From Yersinia similis (GTDB lineage Bacteria > Pseudomonadota > Gammaproteobacteria > Enterobacterales > Enterobacteriaceae), in contig NZ_CGBP01000008.1 in the NCBI RefSeq assembly GCF_001053095.1, positions 105,621 through 169,620 of the forward strand: a DNA stretch of 64,000 nucleotides, in the 5' to 3' direction. Position 1 is the first letter of the stretch, and each line of letters opens with the position of its first letter. The notes below the pieces were generated by a model, which had not been told where the DNA came from, ran no database searches, and saw nothing but the letters and a program-made list of their open reading frames with translations. Of this stretch, positions 34,818-45,240 are shown one piece after another. Made by a program: the position numbers and the translations under genes.

Positions 34818-36878
34818 TTATTCAAGATGGCGAGTTAGTACTCGGCTTCCCCATGGGGCGAGCGTCAGGTTACCTTGTACAGGCTGCTGGTCGACCATAT
34901 CGCGGTATACCGCAGGCAACACCAGCGACTTGCTGTCATTACTGTAGTTTTCCACCACGATAAATTCACGCTCACCATCGGTACGACGGTGAGCGGTAAC
35001 CCCATAAGGGAACTGGGTGTCTAACGCACGTGCCAAGTTTAGCTCATCAGCAATGTTCATGAAGAAATCACGCTGGAAAGCCGCATCGTTACGTGAAGCG
35101 ACATACCAGGCTTTACCTTCGCCAACAAGGTTTACGGTCACCGCCGCACGGTCAGCATAGAAATCATCTCTATAGCGCGCGACGGCTGTCGCCCCCTCAA
35201 GATGAATCAAATCGCAGAGATGGATGGCCTGATAAGGCCCCTGTAGACCGGCTTTATTGCCTGCAAGCCCTTGAACTTGATTGCTCTCGCCATCGGCCAG
35301 ACAATCAATCTCTTCAGACCAGATACCTAACAGCGGCCGCAGAGGGCCTGGGAAGCCACCGAGATGGCACAGGTCAGATTCGTTGACAATGCCGCTCCAG
35401 TAGGTCGCGACAAATTGCCCACCTTGCTCTACAAAACGCGTCGCCTTTTCAGCAAACCCTTCGCGAACCATATAAAGCATCGGCGCAATGACCAGCTTGT
35501 AACCCGACAGATCGCAGTCGGCGTTAATGATATCGACCGCAATACCCCGTTCCCAGAATGGACGGTAATGCTCGGCAACGGTCTTCTCATATTCCAAGCC
35601 ACAGTTACGTGGGCCTTCGGCGTCGTCCATAGCCCAACGACTTTCCCAATCAAAAATGATGGCAACATCAGCGTCTACCTTGCTTCCCCTCACCGGTGCC
35701 ATAGCCTCAAGTATACGGCCCAGTTCGCTCACCTCCCGCCCAACACGGGTATCAATGTGGCCAACATGGTCGACAACCGCACCGTGGAACTTCTCAACGG
35801 AGCCACGACTCTTACGCCATTGAAAGTACTGCACTGCATCCGCACCGTGTGCGACAGCCTGTAAAGAAGAGAGGATATGCATCCCCGGTTTCTTCAACTT
35901 ACTGGTAGGTTGCCAGTTGGTCGCGCTCGGCGTTGATTCCATTAAGACAAATGGACGGCCCTGTTTCAGGGTACGCATGAGGTCATGATACATCGCGGTA
36001 TAACAGGCAAGCTGAGTTTCATCTTTCTCACGATGCCACATCGGGTAGCTGTCCCAAGAGATAAAATCAATCACCTGTGCCAATTTCCAGTAGTCGTAAT
36101 CGTAGAAGTACTCCATAAAGTTGGTCGTGACAGGCAACTCTGGGTTTGCCGCCTTAAGTGGCTTGGCCTCTTCAGAACAAAACTCCGTAACCTGAGCGGT
36201 ATTAAAACGCCGCCAGTCAAGGTTCAGACCATGAATTGAAACCTCACCTTGTGGTGCTGGAGACTCAATTTGTGACCAATCGCTATAGGTGTGGCTCCAG
36301 AAAGCACTCCACCAGGCTTCGTTAAGGTTATCCAGCGTTTGATAGCGATCCTGGAGCCAGAGGCGGAATTTTTGCTGACAGGAATGACAGTGACATTCGC
36401 CGCCGTATTCATTAGAGATGTGCCAGCCAATAACCGCAGGATGATGGGCGTAACGCTCTGCTAACTTCTGGTTTATCTGCCGCACTTTCTGGCGATATAC
36501 CGGCGAGGTCATACAGTGGTTATGACGCCCACCATGCAGCGCAGGCACCCGATCACGCCCGACACGTAAAACTTCAGGATATTTCTGCGACATCCAAGCC
36601 GGACGTGCGCCACTTGGCGTCGCCAGGAATATATGGACACCGGCAGCATAAAGTTTTTCAATTAATTCATCTAACCAAGAGAAGTTATATTCCCCTTCAC
36701 TTGGTTCAAGTTTTGCCCAACTAAATATTCCCACTGACATGACATTGCATTTTGCCTTTTTCATCATGGCAATATCTTTATCAATAATGTCAGGATAATT
36801 TTCCCATTGCTCTGGGTTATAGTCAGCGCCATGCAATAACGCAGAAACTTTCGCGCTTAGGGGCGGAAACTTAGACAT
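34818..36878 (-). CDS. ganB: GH42 beta-galactosidase
   Basis: This is a 686-residue cytoplasmic enzyme. The GH42 TIM barrel opens LLHGADYNPEQW; acid/base Glu157 lies in GWHISNEYGGECHCHSC, where Cys162, Cys164 and Cys167 belong to the family's zinc site; the nucleophile Glu is in VLMESTPSATNWQ. It hydrolyses beta-1,4-galactooligosaccharides imported by the GanEFG transporter. It is the last gene of the operon, 50 bases after the endogalactanase. Confidence 0.92.
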   Translation of the reverse strand: MSKFPPLSAKVSALLHGADYNPEQWENYPDIIDKDIAMMKKAKCNVMSVGIFSWAKLEPSEGEYNFSWLDELIEKLYAAGVHIFLATPSGARPAWMSQKYPEVLRVGRDRVPALHGGRHNHCMTSPVYRQKVRQINQKLAERYAHHPAVIGWHISNEYGGECHCHSCQQKFRLWLQDRYQTLDNLNEAWWSAFWSHTYSDWSQIESPAPQGEVSIHGLNLDWRRFNTAQVTEFCSEEAKPLKAANPELPVTTNFMEYFYDYDYWKLAQVIDFISWDSYPMWHREKDETQLACYTAMYHDLMRTLKQGRPFVLMESTPSATNWQPTSKLKKPGMHILSSLQAVAHGADAVQYFQWRKSRGSVEKFHGAVVDHVGHIDTRVGREVSELGRILEAMAPVRGSKVDADVAIIFDWESRWAMDDAEGPRNCGLEYEKTVAEHYRPFWERGIAVDIINADCDLSGYKLVIAPMLYMVREGFAEKATRFVEQGGQFVATYWSGIVNESDLCHLGGFPGPLRPLLGIWSEEIDCLADGESNQVQGLAGNKAGLQGPYQAIHLCDLIHLEGATAVARYRDDFYADRAAVTVNLVGEGKAWYVASRNDAAFQRDFFMNIADELNLARALDTQFPYGVTAHRRTDGEREFIVVENYSNDSKSLVLPAVYRDMVDQQPVQGNLTLAPWGSRVLTRHLE

Positions 36879-36928
36879 AATACATCCTTAAATAATAAAT
36901 GCTTGGTATCGCCCATAATGGGCAACGA

Positions 36929-38131
36929 TTAATTAAAAACTTTTATCGAAGGCAATACTTTTCCTTGGCAATCAAATAACGCCTGATTTTCACGTGCATT
37001 ACCTGTTTTCCAATTATCATTGATATATTTCATTCCAGCCGGTGTTGCCCAAGTATTTCCCGGAACAGAAATCCAGGTCGGCTCCCAGTAAAATATCCCC
37101 TTCCCTCTGCCATCAGGGACATTAATAACACTCTGCATCAGATCATGAATGAAATTCGCTTGTCCTTGAACCGTTCCGGGATAACCCCCATCTTTCTCTT
37201 CTTTAGCGGTAAAGCTATTTTCGGCGTTATCACAATTTTCCAAGGTATAGCCATAAGCGGCTTCCACGACGATGACATCTTTTTGGTAACGCTGGCTGAT
37301 ATCATCCATGTTGGTTTGCAAGGCGCTAATCGGGCCGTCCCAGTAGGTGTACATCGACAGACCAATAATATCGAACGGCACATTACGTTTGGTTATTTCA
37401 TCAAACCACCAATGGAAGGTGTCATTCTTGGTGCCTTCAGCGAGGTGCAGCATGATTTTCACATCTGAAGGGGAACTGAGGTTCTCACGTAAACCGCCGA
37501 TGGCCGCATTCAGCAAACCCGCCAGCCGATCAAACTCACCACCGCCTTCCCCCCAGCTTTTTCCTTCTGGCCAGAGAAGACCGCCATTGGATTCATTGCC
37601 GATTTGCACCATATCAGGCAAGACACCCTCTTTTTTGAAGGTGGCAATGGTATCGCGGGTATAGTCATGAATGGCGACTTTAAGCTGGTCGTAATTCATT
37701 TTCTGCCAAGCCTTCGGCTTAAATTGCTTACCTGGATCGGTCCAGAAATCGCTGTAATGGAAATCAAGCAATACCTTTAAACCTTGGGCTTTCGCACGTT
37801 TAGCCAGCGCCAAAGTGGTCGCCAAATCGTTACTGCCACCGCCGTAACTCTGCCCATCGCTGTCTTTGGGATCGACCCACAAACGCAGACGAACATAATT
37901 CACGCCGTTAGCCTTCAGGATAGCCATTGCATCTTGTTGAACATTTTGTTCATTAAAAAATTTGCCACCTTGTCGTTCCACTTCCGCTAACGTGGAAATA
38001 TCAGCCCCTTTAATAAAATCTGCTGGGACATTTTTTAATGGCGCAATGGTAAAGGGTTCTGCCGCATTAGCCCCAACCATGAGGCTTAGCGATAAACAAA
38101 CAGTCAGTAATGCCGGTTTAAAGAATTTCAT
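36929..38131 (-). CDS. ganA: secreted GH53 endo-beta-1,4-galactanase
   Basis: This 400-residue protein has a Sec signal peptide ending VGANAAEP. GH53 catalytic residues are Glu180 (MVQIGNES) and Glu290 (VVVEAAYG); RLRLWVDP and LLDFHYSDFWTDPGKQ are conserved family blocks. It cuts pectin side-chain galactan (type I arabinogalactan) to oligosaccharides in the periplasm or outside. It ends four bases before the permease gene begins its own coding region on the same strand, consistent with one transcript. Confidence 0.92.
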   Translation of the reverse strand: MKFFKPALLTVCLSLSLMVGANAAEPFTIAPLKNVPADFIKGADISTLAEVERQGGKFFNEQNVQQDAMAILKANGVNYVRLRLWVDPKDSDGQSYGGGSNDLATTLALAKRAKAQGLKVLLDFHYSDFWTDPGKQFKPKAWQKMNYDQLKVAIHDYTRDTIATFKKEGVLPDMVQIGNESNGGLLWPEGKSWGEGGGEFDRLAGLLNAAIGGLRENLSSPSDVKIMLHLAEGTKNDTFHWWFDEITKRNVPFDIIGLSMYTYWDGPISALQTNMDDISQRYQKDVIVVEAAYGYTLENCDNAENSFTAKEEKDGGYPGTVQGQANFIHDLMQSVINVPDGRGKGIFYWEPTWISVPGNTWATPAGMKYINDNWKTGNARENQALFDCQGKVLPSIKVFN

Positions 38132-38135
38132 TATA

Positions 38136-38987
38136 TTATCCCTTAGTACTTCCTGACGTTAGGCCGGAAACAAAATATTTCTGTAGGGCCAGGTAGAGAA
38201 TAGCAACGGGGACTGCAATTAATACGGCTCCCGCAGCGTAAGTGGTATAGCTAGCGCCCATTTTTTGCGCCACGAGGTTATATAAACCAATCGGTAACGT
38301 ATATTTATCTGGAGTACGTAAAATTGTGCTCGACAAAATAAAGTCACCCAATGGGCCAGTGAAGGAAAATAACGCCACCACCGCCACAATAGGTTTAGAA
38401 AGCGGCATGATAATTTCAATGAAAATACGGAAATTACTGGCCCCATCCATACGTGCCGACTCATCAAGATCTTTTGGGATCGCGTCGAGATACCCCTTCA
38501 TTAAATAGGTATTCATTGGGATCATGCCCGCGACATAAATCAGTACCAGAGCCATATGGCTGTTAATTAAACCCAACAATTGCGAAAGCACAAAAATGGC
38601 AATCAGTGCAGAAAATTGCGGGATCATTTGCAGCAATAGAAAGAGCATTAACCCATTCTGACGCCCTTTAAAACGAAAACGGGAGAATGCATAGGCGGTG
38701 AAACTGACACTGATCAGCGTTAAGACCATGGTCAAAAAACTAATTTTCATCGAGTTCCAGTACCAGGTCATATAATTCACCTCGCCGTTAAACAGATCGG
38801 CGTAGTGCTGGAAGGACAGGTTCTCAGGAATTATCGACGTACTGAGCAGGCTATTACCGGCGTTCAGTGATGCACCCACCGTCCAAATCAGTGGGTAAAT
38901 AATAATGACCGATACCAGAATAATAACCAGCCAAGAGAGCGATAAACGGATCCATTTCTCTTGTTTAATACTTTGTGACTTAGCCAT
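38136..38987 (-). CDS. ganG: galactooligosaccharide ABC permease (MalG-like)
   Basis: This 283-residue inner-membrane protein has six membrane segments and the EAA-loop LDESARMDGASNFRIFIEIIMPLSKP. It ends TSGSTKG, as MalG-type permeases do. Partner of the MalF-like subunit encoded 12 bases upstream. Confidence 0.9.
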   Translation of the reverse strand: MAKSQSIKQEKWIRLSLSWLVIILVSVIIIYPLIWTVGASLNAGNSLLSTSIIPENLSFQHYADLFNGEVNYMTWYWNSMKISFLTMVLTLISVSFTAYAFSRFRFKGRQNGLMLFLLLQMIPQFSALIAIFVLSQLLGLINSHMALVLIYVAGMIPMNTYLMKGYLDAIPKDLDESARMDGASNFRIFIEIIMPLSKPIVAVVALFSFTGPLGDFILSSTILRTPDKYTLPIGLYNLVAQKMGASYTTYAAGAVLIAVPVAILYLALQKYFVSGLTSGSTKG

Positions 38988-38998
38988 GTTCCCGTCCC

Positions 38999-40306
38999 TT
39001 ATGCCATATCATCATTTTTAAATGATTTTGTTGCGCGGAATTGCCACAACGCCAGGCCAACCACAAAGATGGAAAGCAAAATAGTAATGGTTGCTGCTAT
39101 TGCGTATTGCGAAGAAGACATGGTCAATTTATAGATCCACGACACCAGAATATCGGTGCCTCCTGCGTTTGACCCCGCCACTGCCGGCCCACCGTTATTA
39201 AACAAATAAATAATATTGAAATTATTAAAGTTAAAGGTGTACTGCGTGATGATAATCGGCGCAATAGAATAAAGGACCAACGGCAGCGTGATGGTGCGCA
39301 ATTTGGTGCTGGTACTCGCGCCATCCATGGTGGCAGCCTCGTATAAATCGTCGGGAATAGCCTGCAATACCCCGGTGGTCATGGCAAAAACAAACGGGAA
39401 ACCCAGCCACGTCTGCATCATAATGAGCGCCGTTTTAGTCCAGAACGGATCCGTCATCCACGCTTTAGGCGCAATGCCAAAGAAAGCGAGAATGGAGTTA
39501 TTAATCACCCCAAACGAGTCGTTAAACATCCCTGCAAATACCAAGATGGTGACAAAACCCGGTACTGCCCATGGCAAAATAAAGATAGTGCGGATCAAAG
39601 GCTTAAAGCGCAGATCTTTTTGGTTGACCAAAATAGCCAACAATACACCTACGGTACATTGCAACGTCGTTGCCAGCAGCGTCCATACCACGGTCCATTG
39701 CAGCACGTCGAAGAAGGTTGAACGCCAGATACTCAGGGTGAAAATATTAACAAAGTTTTTAAACCCTACCCAGTCAACCAATTTAGCGGGAGGTGTGTGA
39801 TAAAGGTTGTAGTTGGTAAAGGCAATCGAGAAGCCAAATAGGATTGGGAAAATAACCGCGAACACCAGCAGAATAAATCCGGGGGTGATCATTAAATACG
39901 GGAAGCCTTCGCTTAACAGGAGTTGGTATTGTTTGCGCACACTATTAAGCGGAATACCTGCATCACGTTTTTTCCCATTAACCCAAGCATCGCGTAATGA
40001 AAAATAATAAAGTGCCACGCCAAAGCCAATAATCAGCACACTGATTATCCCCTCAGCCAGCAGGAAAATTGAGTTGTCACGCGGAACTTCTTCTCCGAGG
40101 GTATACAAACCCCAGAGCCCCTCTTGCAGAAAATCAAAAAATACGCCGACAAAACTGCTTATCAGAACTAAAAATACGAGTCCCTTTGCCCATTGGCGAT
40201 GATAAAACTGACCAAACCCAGGTACTACCGCACACAGCACCGCGGCAATGGCATGGCGACCAGACTGTTTTGCTGCCGCTCCGTTATCGCCAGAACTGAT
40301 AATCAC
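38999..40306 (-). CDS. ganF: galactooligosaccharide ABC permease (MalF-like)
   Basis: This 435-residue protein starts at a GTG (40306) behind GGAG. About eight membrane segments and the EAA motif LYEAATMDGASTSTKLRTITLPL place it with MalF-type permeases. An N-terminal extension with extra hydrophobic segments (residues 15-115) precedes the core, as in GanP-type proteins. It follows the binding-protein gene after a 159-bp gap. Confidence 0.9.
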   Translation of the reverse strand: MIISSGDNGAAAKQSGRHAIAAVLCAVVPGFGQFYHRQWAKGLVFLVLISSFVGVFFDFLQEGLWGLYTLGEEVPRDNSIFLLAEGIISVLIIGFGVALYYFSLRDAWVNGKKRDAGIPLNSVRKQYQLLLSEGFPYLMITPGFILLVFAVIFPILFGFSIAFTNYNLYHTPPAKLVDWVGFKNFVNIFTLSIWRSTFFDVLQWTVVWTLLATTLQCTVGVLLAILVNQKDLRFKPLIRTIFILPWAVPGFVTILVFAGMFNDSFGVINNSILAFFGIAPKAWMTDPFWTKTALIMMQTWLGFPFVFAMTTGVLQAIPDDLYEAATMDGASTSTKLRTITLPLVLYSIAPIIITQYTFNFNNFNIIYLFNNGGPAVAGSNAGGTDILVSWIYKLTMSSSQYAIAATITILLSIFVVGLALWQFRATKSFKNDDMA

Positions 40307-40465
40307 ACACTGCTCCTTCTTTCATCACCCTTTAGGTTATTCACCAGGTGTTGATTGCTGCAGTCAGTTTGAAACACAGGTGGTGCACAAAAACCATCGC
40401 ATACCAAAGGTACGTGGGGAAATTGAACGCCACCTAAATTCATACTGACCCGTTAAATAGTCTGA

Positions 40466-41701
40466 TTACTGATTACTGGCCTGCATGGCTTCGATTTGCA
40501 TATTGATCTGCTTAACGGCGTTATCGAGAGCGACTTTAGGCTCCTGTTTGCCCGTTACGCTTAGCTCTAATGCTGAGTTCGCAGGTCCCCACACTTCGCC
40601 CATTTCCGGAATACCAGGCATCGCAGAGGCTCGGCTTGCCTGAATGGCTACCGCACTGGCTTTCTCATCATTTTTAATCAATGGATCGTCAATCATGGCT
40701 GTCAACGCGGGGATCTCTTTGGTGACCTGATAGCGGATTTTCACGTATTGCGGTTGATTAATAAATTCAATGAACTGCTGGGCGAGTACTTTATCTTTGC
40801 TCCAGGTAGAAACGACATACCCTTTAACGCCGAGGAAAGAGCTCATATCTTTGCCGTTCGGCAATGCTGGCAGTGGTGATACACCAAAGTTAATACCAGC
40901 GGCTTCATACGGTTGGAATGCCCATGGCCCGTTAATTACCGCAGCCGCTTTTTTCTCAGTGAATAATGAGTCAATAGCATTCAAACCGTTATCACCGATG
41001 GTGCCGATTGGAAACAGACCGCTAGCATAGAATGTTTTCAAATAGGTTACGGCCTCAACAGCCCCTGGCGTATTTAGCCCGATATCGTTAGCCTTCAAGC
41101 TACCGTTAGCATCTTTACCAAAGATGTAACCGCCCATTGGCTCAATCGCTCCCCAGCTGTAATAGATCTGATCGAACTTCGCCAACAGACCATATTTATT
41201 TTCTGCGCGTTGTTTCTTAGAGAATGCAGCGTACTCATCCAAGGTAGCTAACGGCGTTGGCAGCATGTCTTTGTTGTAGATCATCACCAGCGTTTCCACG
41301 GCTTTCGGTAAACCGTAGAGAGCATTATCCATGGTGAAGGCCGCGATAGAAGGCTTAGTGAAAGTAGCGACCATTGTCGGATCAACGCTGAGCGGTGTCA
41401 GCAAACCTTGTACTACCGCACCACCTAACTGATCATTGGGAATCACCAACACATCAGGGCCGATACCTGCAGGGCCATCAAGGCGGAGTTTTTCAATTTG
41501 TTGTGCGTAAGGCATTTCCAGCACATTGACCTTAACCTGATGCTGTTTTTCAAAATCAGCGATAGCCTCTTTAATACCGACCGATTTTTTGATGTCTTCC
41601 CAAACTGTTAATTGCTGTGCAGCAGCGTGGGCAGCAAAACCAGCAAACTGGGTGACTGCCAGTGCGGTTAAAACAAGCGCAGTGATTTTATTGATTTTCA
41701 T
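40466..41701 (-). CDS. ganE: galactooligosaccharide-binding protein (MalE-like)
   Basis: This 411-residue periplasmic protein starts at 41701 behind CGAGGAAA. The signal peptide ends FAAHAAAQQ. The fold and blocks QLTVWEDIKKSVGIKEAIADFEKQ, GIGPDVLVIPNDQLG, AINGPWAFQPYEAAGINFGVSPLP match maltose/cyclodextrin-binding proteins. First gene of the minus-strand gan operon; receives galactan fragments and delivers them to GanFG. Confidence 0.88.
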   Translation of the reverse strand: MKINKITALVLTALAVTQFAGFAAHAAAQQLTVWEDIKKSVGIKEAIADFEKQHQVKVNVLEMPYAQQIEKLRLDGPAGIGPDVLVIPNDQLGGAVVQGLLTPLSVDPTMVATFTKPSIAAFTMDNALYGLPKAVETLVMIYNKDMLPTPLATLDEYAAFSKKQRAENKYGLLAKFDQIYYSWGAIEPMGGYIFGKDANGSLKANDIGLNTPGAVEAVTYLKTFYASGLFPIGTIGDNGLNAIDSLFTEKKAAAVINGPWAFQPYEAAGINFGVSPLPALPNGKDMSSFLGVKGYVVSTWSKDKVLAQQFIEFINQPQYVKIRYQVTKEIPALTAMIDDPLIKNDEKASAVAIQASRASAMPGIPEMGEVWGPANSALELSVTGKQEPKVALDNAVKQINMQIEAMQASNQ

Positions 41702-42064
41702 TATTTTCCTCGGGTGAAGGTATAACATTATTGTGTTTAACGCTCGGGATTAAATACAAATACAAAATGACAAACACCACATCTACGCCATCTGCAGAAC
41801 ATATCATGCTGATGTCTTACTATGTTATACGCTACGCTTTGACGCCCATTAACTCTATAGGAATCTCATCATTGTGTGATCATGGTTGCAGAAATGAAAG
41901 TGTATGATAGGGACGGAAATAGAGCGAAGTTATAGTTCTTCCATGCTTTTCCATCATCACATACCATTACAGCCAATTGTTATACGTTATACATAAAATC
42001 AAGAAAACGCACCGCAGGGTGATGTGTGATAGCCCCCTGACTGATAACTTTCGAGGATTACCGG
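41702..42064. promoter_or_regulatory. divergent ganE/ganK control region
   Basis: 363 bp holding promoters for both directions. The heptamer GTTATAC occurs near 41822 and twice near 41979-41993 (GTTATACGTTATAC), and its inverse GTATAAC at about 41717. The word ATACGTTAT is shared with the ganL promoter region. These may be GanR operators. No gene is seen. Confidence 0.4.
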
Positions 42065-43171
42065 ATGTCCAGCATTAGACTGAGAAACGTGACCAAACGT
42101 TTTGGCAAAACCGAAACACTCCATAACATCAACCTTGATATTGAAGATGGGGAATTTGCTGTCTTCGTTGGCCCTTCCGGCTGCGGGAAATCAACACTAC
42201 TAAGAATGATTGCCGGGCTTGAAGAGATAAGTGATGGTGAGGTTTTGATTGACAATGAGGTGATCAATGATGTCGCTCCCTCACATCGTGGCGTGGCGAT
42301 GGTCTTCCAGTCCTACGCGCTCTACCCACACATGACGGTAGCCGAAAACATGGGCTATGGTTTGAAAGTCAATAAGGTGCCTAAAGAGCAGATCCGTCAC
42401 CAGATAGAGATGGTGGCTAAAACCTTACAACTGTCCCATTTACTCGACAGAAAACCGAAACAACTCTCCGGTGGGCAGCGTCAACGTGTCGCCATTGGCC
42501 GTGCCATTGTGCGTAACCCGAAAGTGTTCATGTTTGATGAACCACTTTCCAACCTTGACGCCGAGCTACGTGTCGAAATGCGTTTGCACATCGCAAAACT
42601 TCATCAGGAAATGAAGACCACCATGGTGTATGTCACCCATGACCAAGTGGAAGCGATGACATTAGCCGATAAGATTGTGGTGATGAACTACGGCAAGATC
42701 GAGCAAATGGGCTCACCGATGTCGCTCTATTACAACCCGGTGAATAAGTTTGTTGCCGGTTTTATCGGTTCGCCAAAGATGAATTTTCTGCCCGCGACAG
42801 TGGAAAGCTGGCAGCCTGACTCAGTGACCGTTACCGTCGCAGAAGGTCACAGCCTGACATTGACATTGCACACCTCACCACTACAGGCCGGTGATCCAGT
42901 CACTATTGGGATACGTCCAGAGCATCTCAGCGTGGCTGATAGCACTGTGCAGACGTTGGATTTTCATTGCGAAGTGGTAGAACGACTGGGGAATAACACC
43001 TATCTATTTGGTCAGTGCCACGGTCACGATGGCTTCAAAATGCTGTTAGCAGGAGATGTCCATTTCCGCCCTTATCAGAAGCTAAATCTGAGTTTTGATG
43101 CTGGATACTGCATGGTGTTTAACGCTGATGGGTTGCGCATAAATGCAGTGATTCCGGTGCCCCACGAATAA
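42065..43171 (+). CDS. ganK: MalK/MsmX-type ABC transporter ATPase
   Basis: This 368-residue ATPase has Walker A GPSGCGKST (about 37-45), Q-loop FQSYALYPHM, signature LSGGQRQR, Walker B VFMFDEPLSNLD and switch TMVYVTHDQ. The C-terminal ~130 residues form the OB-type regulatory domain of MalK-like proteins. It is transcribed divergently from ganE and should energise the GanFG permease. Confidence 0.92.
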   Translation: MSSIRLRNVTKRFGKTETLHNINLDIEDGEFAVFVGPSGCGKSTLLRMIAGLEEISDGEVLIDNEVINDVAPSHRGVAMVFQSYALYPHMTVAENMGYGLKVNKVPKEQIRHQIEMVAKTLQLSHLLDRKPKQLSGGQRQRVAIGRAIVRNPKVFMFDEPLSNLDAELRVEMRLHIAKLHQEMKTTMVYVTHDQVEAMTLADKIVVMNYGKIEQMGSPMSLYYNPVNKFVAGFIGSPKMNFLPATVESWQPDSVTVTVAEGHSLTLTLHTSPLQAGDPVTIGIRPEHLSVADSTVQTLDFHCEVVERLGNNTYLFGQCHGHDGFKMLLAGDVHFRPYQKLNLSFDAGYCMVFNADGLRINAVIPVPHE

Positions 43172-43685
43172 ATTAGGCTAATATGACGGCGTCAATATAT
43201 TGAAAAGCTGTTAGGAAGACCAGGCGGGTTTCCTGTTGAAGCCCGCTGAGTATTAAGATGACAACATGTCTATTTCACCTTGGCTAATATCAGCATTTCG
43301 ACGCTAATCTAAGCATCTGCATTCACTTTCCCGGCCCGGCTAATCCCCCCTTTAATCCCCCTTCTGACCATGACTCCTGAGCATCAGTCACTCCCATGAC
43401 ATTAAATATCACTTTGCCGTTGTGACATTCTGCTTATCACTCTCCATAGGTCTGCGCGGCAGGATGAACATATGAACAAATAAAAATCTAAAGACATACC
43501 TTTAAAGACAACATCACCAGATCAGATAATCGCTTCCTTACAAAAAACGTTGCGTAAATCTCGTTAATTACCGCTTTTAACTTCATTTCCTTGAAGTATG
43601 TAACGTAATTGTTGCTAAGATGTAGACGTTTATCACCTCACACAGTAGTGTTCATTTGTTTTTAATGCGTTCATATGAGGCATCC
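43172..43685. other. intergenic region before the ribose-type ABC operon
   Basis: 514 bp without a credible gene. A GC-rich weak hairpin (GGCGGGTTTCC / GGAAGCCCGCT type) near 43225-43250 resembles the terminator at 31394 and probably ends ganK. The palindrome ACTTCA-TTTCCT-TGAAGT at 43580-43597 lies about 90 bp before the ATPase start and is a candidate operator. Confidence 0.4.
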
Positions 43686-45194
43686 ATGAGTCGTAACGAG
43701 ATACTGGCAAAAAAACCGGACTATCTATTAGAAGCGACGGGGCTAAAAAAAACCTTTGGTGATGTTATCGCTCTAAACAATGCTGAATTCTGTTTAAAAC
43801 GGGGTTCTATCCATGCGCTTTGCGGCGGTAACGGGGCCGGTAAATCAACGTTTCTTGGTCTATTAATGGGATTTATTCAGCCTGATGATGGGGCGTTCTT
43901 CATCAATGGGCAATACTGTGAATTCGACTCACCGGGACAAGCCTTAGCCGCAGGGATTACCATTGTTCAACAAGAGCTCAGCGGTGTACAGGATCTGTCT
44001 GTGGCCGAAAATATTTATCTGGGTTCTGAGCCAAGCCGCTTTGGCATTGTCGATTTTGGTGCGCTTAACCGCCAGGCCGATGTGTTATTACACGAGCTGG
44101 GTTTCGCCATTTCACCCAAAGCCAAAATGCGCAGTCTGAGCGTCGCAGAACAACAACTGGTGGAAATTGCCAAAGCGCTGTCACATACCCATGCCGATAT
44201 TATCATTATGGATGAACCCACCTCCGCATTAGGTGAAGAGGATGCGCAAAAACTGTTTCAGGCCATCAATAAACTGGCCTCTATGGGAAAAGGAGTTATC
44301 TATGTCTCCCACCGCTTGTCAGAAATATTTCAAATTGCGGACAGTTACACGGTATTTAGAGATGGTAGTTATATTTGTGAAGGAGAGATTAGTAACATCA
44401 CTCGCGAACAACTGATTGAACATATTATTGGTGGAGAGATTGACGGTGAGTTCTCCAAATACAATATTCCAACCAATGAGCCATTATTTAAAGCCTCTGG
44501 TATATGTTGGAAATCGAAAGTGAATGATGTCAGCCTGACATTACATTGCGGTGAAATTTTAGGGATTTATGGTTTAGTCGGATCGGGGCGTAGTGAATTT
44601 CTTAATCTACTGTTCGGTCTTGAGCGTGCTGACCACGGGAGCATCCATATCGATGATGAGATATTACTGAAACACACACCAGAAAAAGCGATCAACGCCG
44701 GTATCGCTTATGTGACCGAAGATCGTCAAGAGACAGGATTAGTATTGAATCGTTCGGTATCGGAAAATATTAATATATCCTCATTAAATGTCATCAGCCG
44801 TATGAGTATCATTAATGAAAATGATATTCAGCAGCGTGCTGACCACACGATCCGCATCTTTAATATTAAGACACCGAGTAGCCAACAATGGGTGGCTAAT
44901 TTAAGCGGTGGTAATCAACAAAAAGTGGTATTAGGCCGTTGGGCGCTTTTAGACCCTAAAGTTTTATTATTAGATGAGCCGACCAGGGGAATCGATATTG
45001 GGGCAAAAAAAGAAATTTATCGCTTTATGTCGGATTTTGCCCTCAAAGGGAAAGGCATTGTTATGGTCTCCTCCGAGCTTTCTGAAATTATTGGCATGAG
45101 CGACAGAATCTTGGTCTTTAAAAAAGGGAAGATAGTCGGGGAACTTACGGGTACTGAAGCAACACAGGCCAAATTAATGTCTATGGCGGTATAA
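43686..45194 (+). CDS. sugar ABC transporter ATPase (RbsA/MglA type, tandem domains)
   Basis: This 502-residue protein starts at 43686 behind GAGGCA. It has two nucleotide-binding domains: the first with Walker A GGNGAGKST and Walker B IIIMDEPTSAL, the second with a degenerate Walker A (GLVGSGRSE), signature LSGGNQQKVVLGRW and Walker B VLLLDEPTRGID. This is the standard carbohydrate uptake transporter-2 layout. First gene of a three-gene importer; substrate unknown. Confidence 0.88.
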   Translation: MSRNEILAKKPDYLLEATGLKKTFGDVIALNNAEFCLKRGSIHALCGGNGAGKSTFLGLLMGFIQPDDGAFFINGQYCEFDSPGQALAAGITIVQQELSGVQDLSVAENIYLGSEPSRFGIVDFGALNRQADVLLHELGFAISPKAKMRSLSVAEQQLVEIAKALSHTHADIIIMDEPTSALGEEDAQKLFQAINKLASMGKGVIYVSHRLSEIFQIADSYTVFRDGSYICEGEISNITREQLIEHIIGGEIDGEFSKYNIPTNEPLFKASGICWKSKVNDVSLTLHCGEILGIYGLVGSGRSEFLNLLFGLERADHGSIHIDDEILLKHTPEKAINAGIAYVTEDRQETGLVLNRSVSENINISSLNVISRMSIINENDIQQRADHTIRIFNIKTPSSQQWVANLSGGNQQKVVLGRWALLDPKVLLLDEPTRGIDIGAKKEIYRFMSDFALKGKGIVMVSSELSEIIGMSDRILVFKKGKIVGELTGTEATQAKLMSMAV

Positions 45195-45240
45195 ATTACG
45201 CCAGAATTCATATTATTACATTGCACTGAGAGCGTCGAAT

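Noticed and set aside
35364..35864. 166-codon open frame on the plus strand
   Set aside because: Antisense to the GH42 gene with no supporting signal.
39288..39800. 170-codon open frame on the plus strand
   Set aside because: Antisense to the MalF-like permease gene; composition is that of a shadow frame.
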